The notes under the pieces were generated by a model. That model ran no database searches, had not been told where the DNA came from, and saw only the letters and a list, made by a program, of their open reading frames with translations. A program made the position numbers and the translations under genes. A DNA stretch of 64,000 nt from Rhizobium anhuiense. Its GTDB lineage: Bacteria; Pseudomonadota; Alphaproteobacteria; Rhizobiales; Rhizobiaceae. Within the stretch, counting starts at the first letter, position 1, and every line of letters starts with the position of its first letter. Location: assembly GCF_003985145.1 (NCBI RefSeq), contig NZ_ML133522.1:744001-808000 (forward strand). Direction: 5' to 3'. Shown here one piece after another: positions 28,340 to 38,669 of this stretch.

Positions 28340-29590
28340 ATGTCCGCTTTGGAAAGCCTGCGCCTGTTGACGCCGCAGCAGCGCAATACGGTCATTGCCA
28401 GCTATCTCGGCTGGACGCTCGACGCCTTCGATTTCTTCATTCTCGTCTTCGTTCTCAAATACATCGCCGAGGAATTCCATACAGACGTCCCCGCCGTCTC
28501 GGTGGCGATCTTCCTGACGCTCGCCATGCGGGCGCTCGGCGCGCTGATCTTCGGGCTTGCGGCCGACCGCTACGGTCGGCGCATCACGCTGATGGCCGAC
28601 GTGCTGCTCTATTCGCTGTTTGAATTCCTGACCGGCTTCTCCACCGGGCTCACCATGTTTCTCGTGCTCAGGGCGCTCTACGGCATCGCCATGGGCGGGG
28701 AATGGGGCGTCGGCGCCTCGCTCGTCATGGAGACGGTGCCGGAGCAGAGCCGCGGCATCGTCTCGGGCATTCTGCAGGCGGGTTATCCCTCGGGTTATCT
28801 GATCGCTTCGATCGTATTTTTCCTGCTCTTTCCCGTCATCGGCTGGCGCGGCATGTTCTTCGTCGGCGCGGCTCCGGCGCTGCTGGTGCTCTACATCAGA
28901 CGCAATGTCGAGGAGAGCCCGGCCTTCCTGAAGCGGCAGGCCGAGGGGCGGCGGCCATTCCTGACGGTCTTGCGCGAAAACATTCCGCTGTTCATCTGGG
29001 CGGTGCTTTTGATGACGGCGTTCAACTTCTTCAGCCACGGCACACAGGACATCTATCCGACTTTCCTCGAAACCCAGCGCAACTATTCGAGCTATACGGT
29101 CGGCGCCATCGCCATCGTCTACAATATCGGGGCGATCTGCGGCGGGCTGTTCTTCGGGGCGCTATCGCAGCGGATCGGGCGCAGACGCGCAATGGTCATC
29201 GCCGCGCTGATCGCCGTGCCCGTGGCACCGCTCTGGGCCTATGCGCCGGGGCCGGTGCTGCTCGCCATCGGCGCCTTCCTGATGCAGTTCTTCGTCCAGG
29301 GCGCCTGGGGCATCGTGCCGGTGCATCTGAACGAGCTGTCGCCGGATGAGGTGCGCGGTACCTTTCCGGGCTTTGCCTACCAGCTCGGCAACCTGTTCGC
29401 CTCCGGCAATGCGACGCTGCAGGCGGGGTTGGCTGCCCGCTGGGACGGCGACTATGCCTACGCGCTATTAATCGTCGCGGCGGTAGTGGCGCTGGTCGTC
29501 GCGGCTCTCGCCGGCTTCGGCTACGAGAAGAAGGATGTCCGCTTCGGCACGGAGGAGGCCGAGGAGCCGCATGGCGCGATGCGAATCTAG
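28340..29590 (+). CDS. MFS transporter, SHS-type (lactate/sialate:H+ symporter-like)
   Basis: A 416-residue 12-helix major facilitator (MSALESLRLLTPQQRNTVIA). The first helix has SYLGWTLDAFDFFILVFVLK, and the loop 2-3 motif is GLAADRYGRR. The region GIAMGGEWGVGASLVMETVP is typical of the SHS (Jen1-like) and aromatic-acid:H+ subfamilies. These carry monocarboxylates such as lactate with protons across the inner membrane; the substrate is an inference. ATG 28340 follows GGAGGAATATC. The open frame from 28205 is not membrane-protein-like. Confidence 0.85.
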   Translation: MSALESLRLLTPQQRNTVIASYLGWTLDAFDFFILVFVLKYIAEEFHTDVPAVSVAIFLTLAMRALGALIFGLAADRYGRRITLMADVLLYSLFEFLTGFSTGLTMFLVLRALYGIAMGGEWGVGASLVMETVPEQSRGIVSGILQAGYPSGYLIASIVFFLLFPVIGWRGMFFVGAAPALLVLYIRRNVEESPAFLKRQAEGRRPFLTVLRENIPLFIWAVLLMTAFNFFSHGTQDIYPTFLETQRNYSSYTVGAIAIVYNIGAICGGLFFGALSQRIGRRRAMVIAALIAVPVAPLWAYAPGPVLLAIGAFLMQFFVQGAWGIVPVHLNELSPDEVRGTFPGFAYQLGNLFASGNATLQAGLAARWDGDYAYALLIVAAVVALVVAALAGFGYEKKDVRFGTEEAEEPHGAMRI

Positions 29591-29929
29591 CGCTGCCTGC
29601 GGTCTAAAGAGGCCGGCGGCTGATGTCGCCGGCCTTCCTTGCGTTACCGTTCGATCCGAAATGCCTTTGAGTCCGTAATCACTTTGTAGGCACAGATGCT
29701 GTCGTAAAATGTCTGTCCGCGCCAGAAGAAGACCCCCAGAGCCATCAGGCGGTGGCCGCGATTGTCAGGATGATGTAGAATTGATCACCGAGTACGCCAG
29801 AGTTGGCTCGGGAAATTTGTCCACGACTTAAACCAAACGCGGTGACTGCAATAAAGGCGCTATTGCCACTATTGCTCGAATCTTTGCCGTTTACTATCGT
29901 CCACCGAACCTGCAGTAATGGGCGGCATC
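29591..29929. other. Spacer before the PIN-like gene
   Basis: It holds a hairpin (29610-29631) and then sequence that becomes AT-richer from about 29760 to 29930. There is no supportable gene. The upstream border of the composition shift seen in the PIN-like gene lies here. Confidence 0.5.
29610..29640 (+). terminator. Terminator of the MFS transporter gene
   Basis: AGGCCGGCG / CGCCGGCCT stem with an 8-nt loop, followed by TCCTT, 19 bp after the stop at 29590. Confidence 0.6.
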
Positions 29930-31318
29930 GTGAGAGATTTATTTCCCGGATTTTATCCACCAACCGCGCAAGAATATGAAAAAATATCCAAGGAATCGCT
30001 CGTTGTTTTCGACGCGAACTCGCTGCTTGACCTCTATCGACTACCAGCGAGCGCTCGTGATGAATTCCTTGAAGTACTTGCGGGACTGAAAGATCGTCTT
30101 TGGATTCCGTTCCAAGTGGCGTTGGAGTTTCAAAGAAACCGGCTTACGGTTATCACCGACGAGCGAAAAGTTACGCAAGATGCGCTCGACTCTGCAAAAG
30201 AACTCGTCGAGAAACTGACCCAAAAGGTCGAAGATTTGGAACTCGACAAGCATGGCCTCGGCTTGAAGCCGGATGAACTCATAAAGGACTTAAAAAACTC
30301 GAATCAAAAGCTGCAGGAAGCCCTAACTAAGGTTCATGAAGCACGCCTTGATCCTGGCCACAAAGATGAAATCCGTGACCGCCTCGACAAGATTCTAAAA
30401 GGCAAAGTCGGATCACCTCCTTCAACACAGGCCGAGATGGACCAATTAGTTGCTGGAGGCGACCAGCGGTTTAGCGATCGCATTCCGCCAGGCTTTGCTG
30501 ATGTCGACAAAGGAAAGGACCCAACAAAGGCGTCTTACGTCCATAATGGAATTAAATATACGGCGAAATTCGGCGATCTCATTCTTTGGCGGCAACTTAT
30601 AAGCTACGTCAAAGCGGAGAAGCCGAAAAGTGTCCTTTTTGTAACGCGCGACAGAAAAGAAGACTGGTGGTGGTCGGAAAAGGGCAAAACCCTCGGTCCG
30701 AGCCCTGAGCTAGTATCTGAAATCAAACGAGAAACCGGCGTCGAATTGTTCTGGATGTATCGCCCAGACCAATTCCTCGAAATGGCGAAGACGAACGATA
30801 TTGCAAAAGTCTCGTCGTCGTCGGTGGATGAAGTAAAGGCACTAAAAAGCCGATGGGAAGAGATATTTCAATCATCAAACGGGCTGATACCGCTGACGTT
30901 CCGCCCCCTCACCACGAGTCGAATTGAAGACATTGTGCTGGCTTATCTCGAAAACCGCTTTGATGAACTTGAGGTGAATCCGTCTGGTTTCCCCGACGCA
31001 TTCGCCTTCGACGAAGCCTCTGGTTTGAAATTCGCGGTCGAGATAATGTCGCCGGGCCGGGCGGGCGGCCCTTCGCATTTTCTCGAAGAGGCCAAGAGCA
31101 AAATTATTGTAGTACAAGACCTCATTGACAAAGGTGTGGCTGCGGGATTCGTTCTAGCATGCGTGGTTCCTTCAAGGATAGCTGATCAATTCGTGAACTC
31201 GTTGGAGCGATTACGCGATGTGATCAGCGCATACCCCCTGACTGAATTAGTCGTCGGCGAGATTGTTGACGATGCTTTTCAGCCGTTGCTACGAATAGGC
31301 AACAATGATCTGAAGTAG
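29930..31318 (+). CDS. PIN-like (PIN_8-type) nuclease with a C-terminal, possibly PD-(D/E)xK-like, domain
   Basis: A 462-residue protein. Residues 1-280 match the PIN_8 pattern: RDLFPGFYPPTAQEYEKISK at the start, then VVFDANSLLDLYR (first acidic), IPFQVALEFQRNR (second), a helical insertion of about 100 residues, FGDLILWRQLISYV, and LFVTRDRKEDWWW (last acidic). PIN domains are metal-dependent RNases. Residues about 325-440 are a separate alpha/beta domain with FPDAFAFDEASGLKFAVEIM, reminiscent of a PD-(D/E)xK nuclease with Met in place of the Lys. GTG 29930 is preferred because the family starts xRDLFPG; ATG 29918 is possible. GC is near 48% in a 60-base sample against about 60% in its neighbours, suggesting transfer. 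No partner antitoxin is adjacent. Confidence 0.75.
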   Translation: MRDLFPGFYPPTAQEYEKISKESLVVFDANSLLDLYRLPASARDEFLEVLAGLKDRLWIPFQVALEFQRNRLTVITDERKVTQDALDSAKELVEKLTQKVEDLELDKHGLGLKPDELIKDLKNSNQKLQEALTKVHEARLDPGHKDEIRDRLDKILKGKVGSPPSTQAEMDQLVAGGDQRFSDRIPPGFADVDKGKDPTKASYVHNGIKYTAKFGDLILWRQLISYVKAEKPKSVLFVTRDRKEDWWWSEKGKTLGPSPELVSEIKRETGVELFWMYRPDQFLEMAKTNDIAKVSSSSVDEVKALKSRWEEIFQSSNGLIPLTFRPLTTSRIEDIVLAYLENRFDELEVNPSGFPDAFAFDEASGLKFAVEIMSPGRAGGPSHFLEEAKSKIIVVQDLIDKGVAAGFVLACVVPSRIADQFVNSLERLRDVISAYPLTELVVGEIVDDAFQPLLRIGNNDLK

Positions 31319-31440
31319 CCTTGTGCAGCCGTGTCGACACACCGCGCATAACCGGACTTGCCGTCGAACGACAGCGTGCTAGGTAAGGCCCGCCGGTATC
31401 TCGCCGGATCAATTTTCTTTCACAGCCCCCGAGTTAGCCC
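31319..31440. other. Spacer between the PIN-like gene and the DMT gene
   Basis: Composition returns to high GC from about 31320. I saw no gene, integrase or direct repeat marking a right-hand border. Confidence 0.4.
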
Positions 31441-31788
31441 ATGTCCTTTTCTCCCGCCGCCGTCTGGCCTGTCGTCATGCTGTTTGCCTCCAACATCTTC
31501 ATGACATTCGCCTGGTACGGGCATCTCAAGCACAAGAGCAGTGCCATCTTCCTGGCCATCGTCGTCAGCTGGGGTATCGCCTTTTTCGAATATTGCCTGG
31601 CGGTGCCGGCCAACCGTATCGGCTCGGCGGTCTATACGACGGCGCAGCTGAAGACGATGCAGGAAGTGATCACGCTGATCGTCTTTTCCGGCTTCTCGAT
31701 CTTCTGGCTCGGCGAGAACCTGACCTGGAACCATGCGATCGGCTTCGCCCTGATCGCGATCGGAGCGTCCTTCATTTTCCGTGCATAA
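31441..31788 (+). CDS. DMT (DUF486) family small membrane protein
   Basis: A 115-residue protein with four membrane helices (VVMLFASNIFMTFAWYGHLK; SAIFLAIVVSWGIAFFEYCL; MQEVITLIVFSGFSIFWLGE; AIGFALIAIGASFIFRA). The family, DUF486, is a half-size drug/metabolite transporter relative; the cargo is unknown. The conserved FEYCLAVPANRIG motif is present. ATG 31441 is the first codon of the conserved region. Confidence 0.9.
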   Translation: MSFSPAAVWPVVMLFASNIFMTFAWYGHLKHKSSAIFLAIVVSWGIAFFEYCLAVPANRIGSAVYTTAQLKTMQEVITLIVFSGFSIFWLGENLTWNHAIGFALIAIGASFIFRA

Positions 31789-31972
31789 AATTTAGCCTTT
31801 TCAATAGATTACAAATCGTCCATGTCTCGATATCGCCGCATTTCCTACAGATTGCGGTCGCAATCGGCTGGCAGCCTGTCACCTCACGCTTTTTGTTTTG
31901 CGCAATTGCGGGCGCAAACCGCTGTGCATTTTTGCTGGAATTGCTTCAGCATTGATCAGGAGGTGATCTGCC

Positions 31973-33484
31973 ATGAGCCTGTCTTTCCCGACGATGGCGG
32001 CGATCCGGTTCGGCTATGGCTTGCGGCCGGGCGAGGCGCCACCTGACAGCAAGGACGAGCTCATCGGCCAGCTGCGCAAGGGGGCGGCGGCGATACCGGA
32101 CTTTCCCATGGGTGGTCCTGACATGCGCCACCAGGCGATTCTCAGCCTGCAGTCGCAACTGACGCAGATTAGGCAAGACGCCAAGACGGTGACCGACGAC
32201 ACGGTGCAGCGGGAGATGCGCAAGAGCGTGCAGCGCCAGGCGCAGCAGCAGTTCCAGCACGATTCGAACCTGCGATTGATGCAGGCGGTGCTATCGCCCT
32301 ACGGCTTCTATGAGCGGCTGGCGACCTTCTGGACCAATCATTTCTCCACCAGCGCCAATAAGAGCCTGCCGATGCGCCTCATCGTGCCGCTCTACGAGGC
32401 CGAGGCGATCCGGCCGTTCATATCGGGCAGGTTCGGTGATCTGCTGCGCAGTGCCACTGCCCATCCGGCCATGCTGATCTATCTCGACCAGGCGGATTCG
32501 CTCGGGCCGGAATCGGCCGGCGGGATCAAGCGCAATAAGGGGCTGAACGAGAATCTCGGCCGCGAGCTGCTGGAGTTGCACACGCTCGGCGCCGGCAGCG
32601 GCTATAGCCAGGCGGATGTCACGGCGGCAGCCATGGTGCTGACGGGGCTCACCATCGACCGCAAGGAGATGGATATCGCCTTCCGGCCGAATATATCGGA
32701 GCCCGGCGCGCATCAGGTGCTCGGCGTCAGCTATGGTGGTAACAGGCGCTCGCGCGACGATTATCTCGATTTGCTCGATGATCTCGCCGTCCATCCGAAG
32801 ACGGCGGCGCATATCAGCCGCAAACTCGCAGTGCATTTCGTCTCCGACCAGCCCGACGAGGGCATGGTGTCCGACATGGTTGAAGCCTGGAAGAAGACGG
32901 ATGGCGATCTGACGGCCGTCTATACCGCCATGCTCGACCATCCCGCCGCCTGGCGCGACGAGGGCGCCAAGGCGCGCCAGCCCTTCGATTATGTCGTTGC
33001 GGGTCTCAGGGCGTTGAATGCGGGGCCGGTCAACGGCGTCGTCGGCAGCTTCCTGGCGGCCAATCAGCAGGGCACTGAAGAGGGCGACATGGCCGCCAAT
33101 ACGCCTGGCATGGCGGGATCACCGGTGACGACGGATCCCGCCGGCGAGGCAAGAGACAAGCGCCTCAAGGCCTTCCGGACGGCGCGGGCACTGGGGCAGG
33201 GCGCGTTGAAGCGCATGGGCCAGCCGATCTGGTTGCCGCCAAGCCCGGCCGGTTTCGAAGAAGGCTTCTCCGCCTGGATCACCGGCAGCCAGATTGCCGA
33301 ACGGCTGGCCTGGGCAAGACGGGCCGCAGCGCAGTTCGGCCGAGACGAGGATCCGCGCGAATTCCTGAAATCGACGCTTGCCGATGCAGCCCGCGACGAG
33401 ACGATCCGCGTGGTCTCCCAAGCGCCGAACAAGATCAGCGGGTTGACGTTGGTGCTGGCTTCCCCCGAATTCAATCGCCGATAG
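31973..33484 (+). CDS. DUF1800 family protein
   Basis: A 503-residue protein. Family markers are MAAIRFGYGLRPGEAPPDSK, LSPYGFYERLATFWTNHFST, NENLGRELLELHTLGAGSGY and the GLTIDRK segment. AGGAGGTGAT precedes ATG 31973, a very strong ribosome binding site. There is no obvious signal peptide. The gene is followed after 12 bp by a DUF1501 gene, the usual arrangement of this pair in many bacteria. The biochemical role is not known; the pair is often linked to envelope or exported-enzyme functions. Confidence 0.92.
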   Translation: MSLSFPTMAAIRFGYGLRPGEAPPDSKDELIGQLRKGAAAIPDFPMGGPDMRHQAILSLQSQLTQIRQDAKTVTDDTVQREMRKSVQRQAQQQFQHDSNLRLMQAVLSPYGFYERLATFWTNHFSTSANKSLPMRLIVPLYEAEAIRPFISGRFGDLLRSATAHPAMLIYLDQADSLGPESAGGIKRNKGLNENLGRELLELHTLGAGSGYSQADVTAAAMVLTGLTIDRKEMDIAFRPNISEPGAHQVLGVSYGGNRRSRDDYLDLLDDLAVHPKTAAHISRKLAVHFVSDQPDEGMVSDMVEAWKKTDGDLTAVYTAMLDHPAAWRDEGAKARQPFDYVVAGLRALNAGPVNGVVGSFLAANQQGTEEGDMAANTPGMAGSPVTTDPAGEARDKRLKAFRTARALGQGALKRMGQPIWLPPSPAGFEEGFSAWITGSQIAERLAWARRAAAQFGRDEDPREFLKSTLADAARDETIRVVSQAPNKISGLTLVLASPEFNRR

Positions 33485-33496
33485 GAGCGTCTGCCC

Positions 33497-34669
33497 ATGA
33501 GCCAGATCCTGCTTTCCCGCCGTGGCTTTCTGACGTCGGCCTGCTGTCTCGCCGCCGCCCCCCCCTTCACCCCGGTCACCTTCGCGGCGATGCCGGGTGA
33601 CAACCGTTTCGTCACCATCGTGCTGCGCGGCGCGATGGACGGGCTGGACCTGGTGCAGCCCTATGGCGATGCCGGTTTTGCGGCGCTCAGGCCGACCCTG
33701 GCGCTGACGCCCGACACCGGGCTTCTCGATCTCGATGGGCATTTCGGCCTCCATCCTGCCGCCGCCGAACTGATGCCGCTCTGGAGGAGCCGGGAGCTCG
33801 CCTTCGTGCATGCGGTGTCGACGCCCTATCGCGACCAGCGCAGCCATTTCGACGGGCAGGATATGCTGGAATCCGGCGGCGAGCACGTCGCCGAGGAAAA
33901 GACCGGTTGGTTGAACCGGGCGCTCGCCGTCATCCCGCGCTCGGATGCGCGCAGGGCGATCGACGTCAACACCTCGACGGAACTGATCCTCTCCGGGCCG
34001 AACAACGTCGATGTCTGGGCGTCGGACTCCAATCTGTCGCCGGCGAGTGACGAGATGCAGTTCCTGGCGCGGCTCTATGCCGGCGATCCGCCGTTTGCCG
34101 CAGCACTCGCCGAGGCGACGCGGGCCGACACCGCCGCGATGATGGTCGAGCCGGATGGCCAGCGCGGTGAAAAGACCGCCGATGTGGCCGCGCTCGCGGC
34201 CAATATGCTGAAGGGCGATTACCGCATCGCCAGCTTCTCCATCACCGGCTGGGACACGCATATCGGCCAGGCCGGCCAGTTCAAGCGGCCGGTGCAGGAC
34301 CTTTCGCAGGCGATCAACACGCTGAAGACCACGCTCGGGCCTGAGATCTGGGCAAAGACGGTGGTGCTCGCCATGACCGAATTCGGCCGCACCGTCCGCC
34401 AAAACGGCTCGGCCGGCACAGACCACGGCACCGGCGGCTGCGCGGTGCTATCAGGCGGCGCCATCAACGGCGGCCGCATCCTCGGCCGCTGGCCCGGTGT
34501 CAGCGACGGCCAACTGCTCGACGACCGCGACCTGATGCCGACCGCAGATGTACGCGAACTGGCCGCAGCGATGCTTTACCGGCAGTTCGATGTGAGTGCG
34601 GATGATCTGACGGGGAAGATCTTTCCGGGGCTGGGCTTTGATAAGGGGTCGCAGTTTTTGAAGGTGTGA
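33497..34669 (+). CDS. DUF1501 family Tat-exported protein
   Basis: A 390-residue protein with a twin-arginine signal: SRRGFLTSACCLAAAPPF, h-region then GVT-less cleavage near TFA. The mature domain (FVTIVLRGAMDGLDLVQPYG; RSHFDGQDMLESGG; MTEFGRTVRQNGSAGTDHGT) is the DUF1501 fold, distantly related to alkaline phosphatases and sulfatases. The TDHGTGG motif provides Asp/His metal-type ligands. It is the second gene of an operon with DUF1800 at 31973. Function unknown; the predicted location is periplasm. Confidence 0.92.
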   Translation: MSQILLSRRGFLTSACCLAAAPPFTPVTFAAMPGDNRFVTIVLRGAMDGLDLVQPYGDAGFAALRPTLALTPDTGLLDLDGHFGLHPAAAELMPLWRSRELAFVHAVSTPYRDQRSHFDGQDMLESGGEHVAEEKTGWLNRALAVIPRSDARRAIDVNTSTELILSGPNNVDVWASDSNLSPASDEMQFLARLYAGDPPFAAALAEATRADTAAMMVEPDGQRGEKTADVAALAANMLKGDYRIASFSITGWDTHIGQAGQFKRPVQDLSQAINTLKTTLGPEIWAKTVVLAMTEFGRTVRQNGSAGTDHGTGGCAVLSGGAINGGRILGRWPGVSDGQLLDDRDLMPTADVRELAAAMLYRQFDVSADDLTGKIFPGLGFDKGSQFLKV

Positions 34670-34833
34670 GGGGGAGTCTTGTTCCGCCATTGTGACAGGC
34701 ACTCTACGGAGGGCGGGGAGGCGCGGTACCGACCAGCCCTCATGGTGAGGAGGCCTAAAGGGCCGTCTCGAACCACGGGGGCGGGTGACTGGGCGCCACG
34801 CCGGCATCCGCATTCAGCGAAATGGGTGGCCAG

Positions 34834-34873
34834 CCTCGTCCTTCGAGGCCCCTCGGGGCACCTCAGGATGAGG
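34834..34873. repeat. Rhizobial intergenic repeat between convergent genes
   Basis: Reads CCTCGTCCTTCGAGGCCCCT and ends CACCTCAGGATGAGG, an inverted-repeat pattern common between convergent rhizobial genes. Further GC-rich repeat-like sequence runs from about 34720. Confidence 0.6.
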
Positions 34874-34888
34874 CTGGAGAGAGGGCCT

Positions 34889-35997
<1,109 letters not shown>

Positions 35998-36026
35998 GCG
36001 CATGGACCTATAAGGCGGACTAATGA

Positions 36027-36926
36027 ATGCCCCAGGACAACAACTTCAACGACCTCGTCGCCTTTCTGACAGTCGCCAGGGAACGCAGCTTCACCCGGGC
36101 GGCTGCCAAGCTCGGCGTGTCGCAATCGGCGTTGAGCCAGACGGTGCGTGGTCTCGAAGAGAAGCTCGGGCTTCGGCTTTTGACCCGCACGACCAGAAGC
36201 GTGTCGCCGACACAGGCAGGAGAACGCCTGCTGGAACGGGTCGGGCCGCGATTTGAAGAAATCCAGTTCGAGATCGCCGCCTTGAGCGAAATGCGCGAGC
36301 GGCCGGCCGGCACCATTCGCATCACGGCCGGCGAGCACTCCGCGGTTTCCATTCTTTCTCCCGTATTGGCGCGCTTTCTCCCAGATCATCCCGATGTCAA
36401 CGTCGAGGTGATCGTCGACTACGGCCTGACCGACATCGTCGCCGAGCGTTACGACGCCGGCATCCGGCTCGGCGAGCATTTGGCGAAGGACATGATCGCG
36501 GTCCGGATCGGTCCCGAGATGCGGATGGCCGTCGTTGGAGCGCCCTCCTATCTCGATCACCATCAGCGCCCTGACATCCCTCAGGACCTGACGGCTCACA
36601 ACTGCATCAACATTCGGCTGCCGACGCACGGGACGATATATCCCTGGGAGTTCGAGAAGGACGGCCGCGAACTGCGCGTCCGTGTCGAGGGGCAGACGGT
36701 GTTCAACAACATCGCCATGCGGATGGGCGCGGCGCTGGATGGGCTGGGACTGGCCTACATGCCCGAGGACCAGGTTCAGTCCTATATCGAAGACGGGCGG
36801 CTGATCCGGGTTCTGGAAGACTGGTGCCAGCCTTTCCCAGGATACCATCTCTACTATCCGAACAGGCGGCATGCGTCTCCGGCATTCACGCTGTTCGTCG
36901 ACGCGCTCCGTTACAGAGGAAAGTAA
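36027..36926 (+). CDS. LysR family transcriptional regulator of the envelope operon
   Basis: A 299-residue regulator. The helix-turn-helix is FTRAAAKLGVSQSALSQTVR within MPQDNNFNDLVAFLTVARER; the effector domain starts near RPAGTIRITAGEHSAVSILS. ATG 36027 has AAGGCGG upstream; ATG 36023 is out of frame. It lies between the divergent aldo/keto reductase and the operon at 37065, with similar T-N11-A boxes on both sides, so both are probable targets together with its own promoter. Confidence 0.93.
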   Translation: MPQDNNFNDLVAFLTVARERSFTRAAAKLGVSQSALSQTVRGLEEKLGLRLLTRTTRSVSPTQAGERLLERVGPRFEEIQFEIAALSEMRERPAGTIRITAGEHSAVSILSPVLARFLPDHPDVNVEVIVDYGLTDIVAERYDAGIRLGEHLAKDMIAVRIGPEMRMAVVGAPSYLDHHQRPDIPQDLTAHNCINIRLPTHGTIYPWEFEKDGRELRVRVEGQTVFNNIAMRMGAALDGLGLAYMPEDQVQSYIEDGRLIRVLEDWCQPFPGYHLYYPNRRHASPAFTLFVDALRYRGK

Positions 36927-36969
36927 TGTCGATTTTATTCCATCACGGCTTATCAAAATATCGTGATTG

Positions 36970-36984
36970 ATTAGCTGATCTAAT
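36970..36984 (+). promoter_or_regulatory. Candidate LysR box (ATTAG-N5-CTAAT)
   Basis: Perfect 5-bp arms spaced to give T-N11-A, located 80 bp before the ATG of the alpha/beta hydrolase gene. Another TAAT follows at 37010. Confidence 0.5.
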
Positions 36985-37064
36985 AGACCCTAGCTGTCCG
37001 AGCCGTCTAATCCTTTCTCTGCGATGCCGCTACCTTCTCGCCATCTGAAACGGGAGAAGCCGCC

Positions 37065-38153
37065 ATGCGATATGGATTGTCCAACACCCTGGCCGCATTG
37101 CTGCTTGCCTCAGCACAGCTTGCCGCGCCATTGGCGACGGCTGCCGATGCGGCAAAGTCCGAGCCATTGGTCATCCAGGAGCAGGGCAGTTTTGCCGTCG
37201 GGGGAACCAGCACGACGGCGCCCGGAACCTTCGATCCGCTGAAGCCTCTCGATCCCACAGGCCAGACCTATCACGGCGATCATGCCTTTGCCTTTTACCA
37301 GGTGCCAGTCAACCCGCGTCAGTATCCGATCGTGATGTGGCACGGTGCCGGACAATTCTCAAAGACCTGGGAGACGACGCCCGACGGCCGCGAAGGCTTC
37401 CAGAACCTCTTCCTGCGCCGAGGCTTCTCCACCTATCTCGTCGACCAGCCGCGCCGGGGCGGGGCCGGGCGCAGCATGGCCGAGACAACAGTGAAACCGA
37501 CGCCGGACGAGCAGCTCTGGTTCAACCAGTTTCGCGTCGGCATCTGGCCGAACTATTTCGACGGCGTGCAATTCTCCCGTGATCCGGAAGCGCTGAACCA
37601 GTACTTTCGCGCGATGACGCCGAACACCGGGCCGTTCGATATGGAGGTCGCGTCGAATGCGGCGGCAAAGCTGTTCGAGAAGATCGGCCCGGCCGTGTTG
37701 TTCACCCACTCGCAGGGCGGCGGACCTGGCTGGCTGACGGCCATCAAGAGCGACAAGGTTAAAGCCATCATCGCCTTCGAACCCGGCAGCAGCTTCGTGT
37801 TCCCGGCAGGCGAGGTCCCCGCCGATATGCCGAGCGCCTTCGACACGCTGAAGGGCGTGCCGGTGCCGATGGAAGACTTCATCAAACTGACGAAGATCCC
37901 GATCGTCATCTATTACGGCGATAACATTCCCGACCAGCCGACGACGATGCCGGCGCAGGACAGCTGGCGGGTGCGCCTTGCAATGGCCCGCCTGTGGCGG
38001 GACACGGTGAACAGGCATGGCGGCGATGTCACCGTCGTGCATCTTCCGGAGATCGGCATCCGCGGCAACACCCACTTCGCGTTCTCCGACCTGAACAACG
38101 TTGAGATCGCTGACCTAGTCTCGGCTTTCCTTAGCGAGAAGAAGCTCGACTGA
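37065..38153 (+). CDS. Exported alpha/beta hydrolase
   Basis: A 362-residue protein with a Sec signal peptide (MRYGLSNTLAALLLASAQLA, cleavage near ATA/AD at 26-28). The alpha/beta hydrolase core shows the oxyanion loop WHGAGQ, the nucleophile elbow THSQGGG (Ser), and a late His in RGNTHFAFSDLNN. It is the first gene of a four-gene operon with envelope-targeted products. GGAG lies 8 nt before the ATG. The substrate is unknown; an ester or lactone in the periplasm is plausible. Confidence 0.85.
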   Translation: MRYGLSNTLAALLLASAQLAAPLATAADAAKSEPLVIQEQGSFAVGGTSTTAPGTFDPLKPLDPTGQTYHGDHAFAFYQVPVNPRQYPIVMWHGAGQFSKTWETTPDGREGFQNLFLRRGFSTYLVDQPRRGGAGRSMAETTVKPTPDEQLWFNQFRVGIWPNYFDGVQFSRDPEALNQYFRAMTPNTGPFDMEVASNAAAKLFEKIGPAVLFTHSQGGGPGWLTAIKSDKVKAIIAFEPGSSFVFPAGEVPADMPSAFDTLKGVPVPMEDFIKLTKIPIVIYYGDNIPDQPTTMPAQDSWRVRLAMARLWRDTVNRHGGDVTVVHLPEIGIRGNTHFAFSDLNNVEIADLVSAFLSEKKLD

Positions 38154-38179
38154 TTCCCGGAAATCATGAGGTGAAGACC

Positions 38180-38596
38180 ATGAAACAACTGTTGGGTAAC
38201 CTGATGCTGTCGGCCAGCATGATGCTGGCGGTTTTACCGGGCGTCGTCAGCGCTCAGACACCCGCCGAAGGCGACGACAAGTCCCGGCGGTCGCGCGCCC
38301 AACAGCTGATGGGTGCGACCGCACCGAAGCTGGCTGAACTGACCGACGACGTCCTCTATGGCGACATATGGGAGCGCCCGCAGCTGTCGAAGCGGGATCG
38401 CAGCCTCATCACCGTTGCGGCGCTGATCGCCATGAACCGGCCCGACCAGCTGAGGTCTCATCTCACCATCGCTCGCCAGAACGGTGTGACCGAGGACGAA
38501 CTGATCGAGACGATCACCCATCTTGCCTTCTATGCGGGCTGGCCGAGTGCGGTATCGGCCGTCGCCATCGCGAAAGACGTTTTCGCAGGTGAATGA
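38180..38596 (+). CDS. Exported carboxymuconolactone decarboxylase-like protein
   Basis: A 138-residue protein. Signal peptide MKQLLGNLMLSASMMLAVLP (cleavage near VSA/QT). The CMD domain follows (APKLAELTDDVLYGDIWERP; SLITVAALIAMNRPDQLRSH; ITHLAFYAGWPSAVSAVAIA). The AhpD-type CxxC redox pair is absent, so the gamma-carboxymuconolactone decarboxylase branch is more likely than peroxiredoxin-like activity. Export of a CMD protein is unusual. ATG 38180 follows GAGGTGAAG; GTG 38171 would overlap it. It is 26 bp downstream of the hydrolase gene. Confidence 0.85.
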   Translation: MKQLLGNLMLSASMMLAVLPGVVSAQTPAEGDDKSRRSRAQQLMGATAPKLAELTDDVLYGDIWERPQLSKRDRSLITVAALIAMNRPDQLRSHLTIARQNGVTEDELIETITHLAFYAGWPSAVSAVAIAKDVFAGE

Positions 38597-38669
38597 GACG
38601 AACGGCCTTCCGCTTTTTGCCGGAGCCGATCCCCCGAACATCTTCCGCACAAAACCAGGAAAGACATCC

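Noticed and set aside
29918..31318. PIN-like gene considered as a toxin-antitoxin toxin
   Set aside because: At more than 460 residues it is far larger than VapC-type toxins, and no small antitoxin gene lies beside it.
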